This document shows positions 63,979-64,000 of a stretch of 64,000 bases of DNA, piece after piece. Location of the stretch: contig NZ_PGVF01000020.1 of NCBI RefSeq assembly GCF_002860285.1, positions 62,001 to 126,000 of the forward strand. The letters are read 5' to 3'. Each line of letters starts with the position of its first letter. The stretch's first letter is position 1. Made by a program: the position numbers and the translations under genes. Source of the stretch: Bacillus sp. M6-12. Its GTDB lineage: Bacteria; Bacillota; Bacilli; Bacillales; DSM-1321. Under the pieces are notes generated by a model, which was not told where the DNA came from, did not search any database, and saw nothing but the letters and a program-made list of their open reading frames with translations.

Positions 63979-64000
63979 GCGGGTGTGGCGGAATTGGCAG
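63979..64000 (+). tRNA. tRNA-Leu, 5' part only (cut by window edge)
   Basis: GCGGGTGTGGCGGAATTGGCAG is the acceptor strand and D-arm start of a typical bacterial tRNA-Leu; the anticodon lies outside the window. Confidence 0.75.

Overview
The window is a piece of a chromosome from a low-GC, endospore-forming Bacillaceae species. From ddl (36.9 kb) to the right edge the gene order follows the Bacillus subtilis ddl-murF-cshA ... ydbS-ydbT-ydcA-acpS-ydcC-alr-ndoAI-ndoA-rsbR-S-T-U-V-W-sigB-rsbX ... tex-ydcK-tRNA backbone, with insertions between murF and cshA and between cshA and ydbS. The strain also has interspersed GC-rich repeats of the type seen in Cytobacillus/Mesobacillus-like genomes (this last comparison is from memory). 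The genus cannot be fixed from the sequence alone.

Left part (0-36 kb), an accessory mix. It holds a long ArsR-type regulator coupled to an MFS exporter, an ArsN1-like N-acetyltransferase, a GT4 glycosyltransferase and a complete arsR-arsB-arsC operon. Next come a DoxX protein, SecDF on the minus strand, a DUF445 protein, TrhO, a NERD-domain gene broken by one base in an A8 run, and a six-unit tandem repeat with an internal 21-bp rhythm. A Old-Yellow-Enzyme-type oxidoreductase is followed by a spore-type catalase with a sigma-F-like promoter, a maltose acetyltransferase, a MerR regulator and an MpfA-like CNNM transporter. The rest of this part holds a hybrid histidine kinase plus a CheR-type methyltransferase, a REC-PP2C phosphatase on the opposite strand, an esterase, a mechanosensitive channel, a lipid kinase, a yknWX-like pair, and a c-di-AMP (ydaO-type) riboswitch in front of a glutamate/aspartate symporter.

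Right part (36-64 kb), mostly core genes: cell-wall synthesis (ddl, murF, alr), HemAT aerotaxis receptor, CshA RNA helicase, UvsE UV endonuclease, two PH-domain membrane proteins, rhomboid protease, AcpS, a LolA-like lipoprotein, the EndoAI/EndoA toxin-antitoxin pair, the complete eight-gene sigma-B operon, Tex, a SprT-like protein and a tRNA cluster (Asn, Ser, Glu, Asp, Gln, Lys, and the start of Leu).

The main theme is sigma-B control. The window carries the B. subtilis stressosome route (RsbR/S/T/U) and also a kinase-methyltransferase-phosphatase trio with the architecture of the B. cereus RsbK-RsbM-RsbY route. Sigma-B-like promoters (GTTTAA, about 14 bp, GGGTAT) precede rsbV, the REC-PP2C gene, the MpfA-like gene and, with mismatches, the hybrid kinase. 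Two complete upstream signalling routes into one sigma factor, themselves apparently in the regulon, is the most interesting system here. The tandem array at 13.0-13.9 kb is the most unusual non-coding structure.
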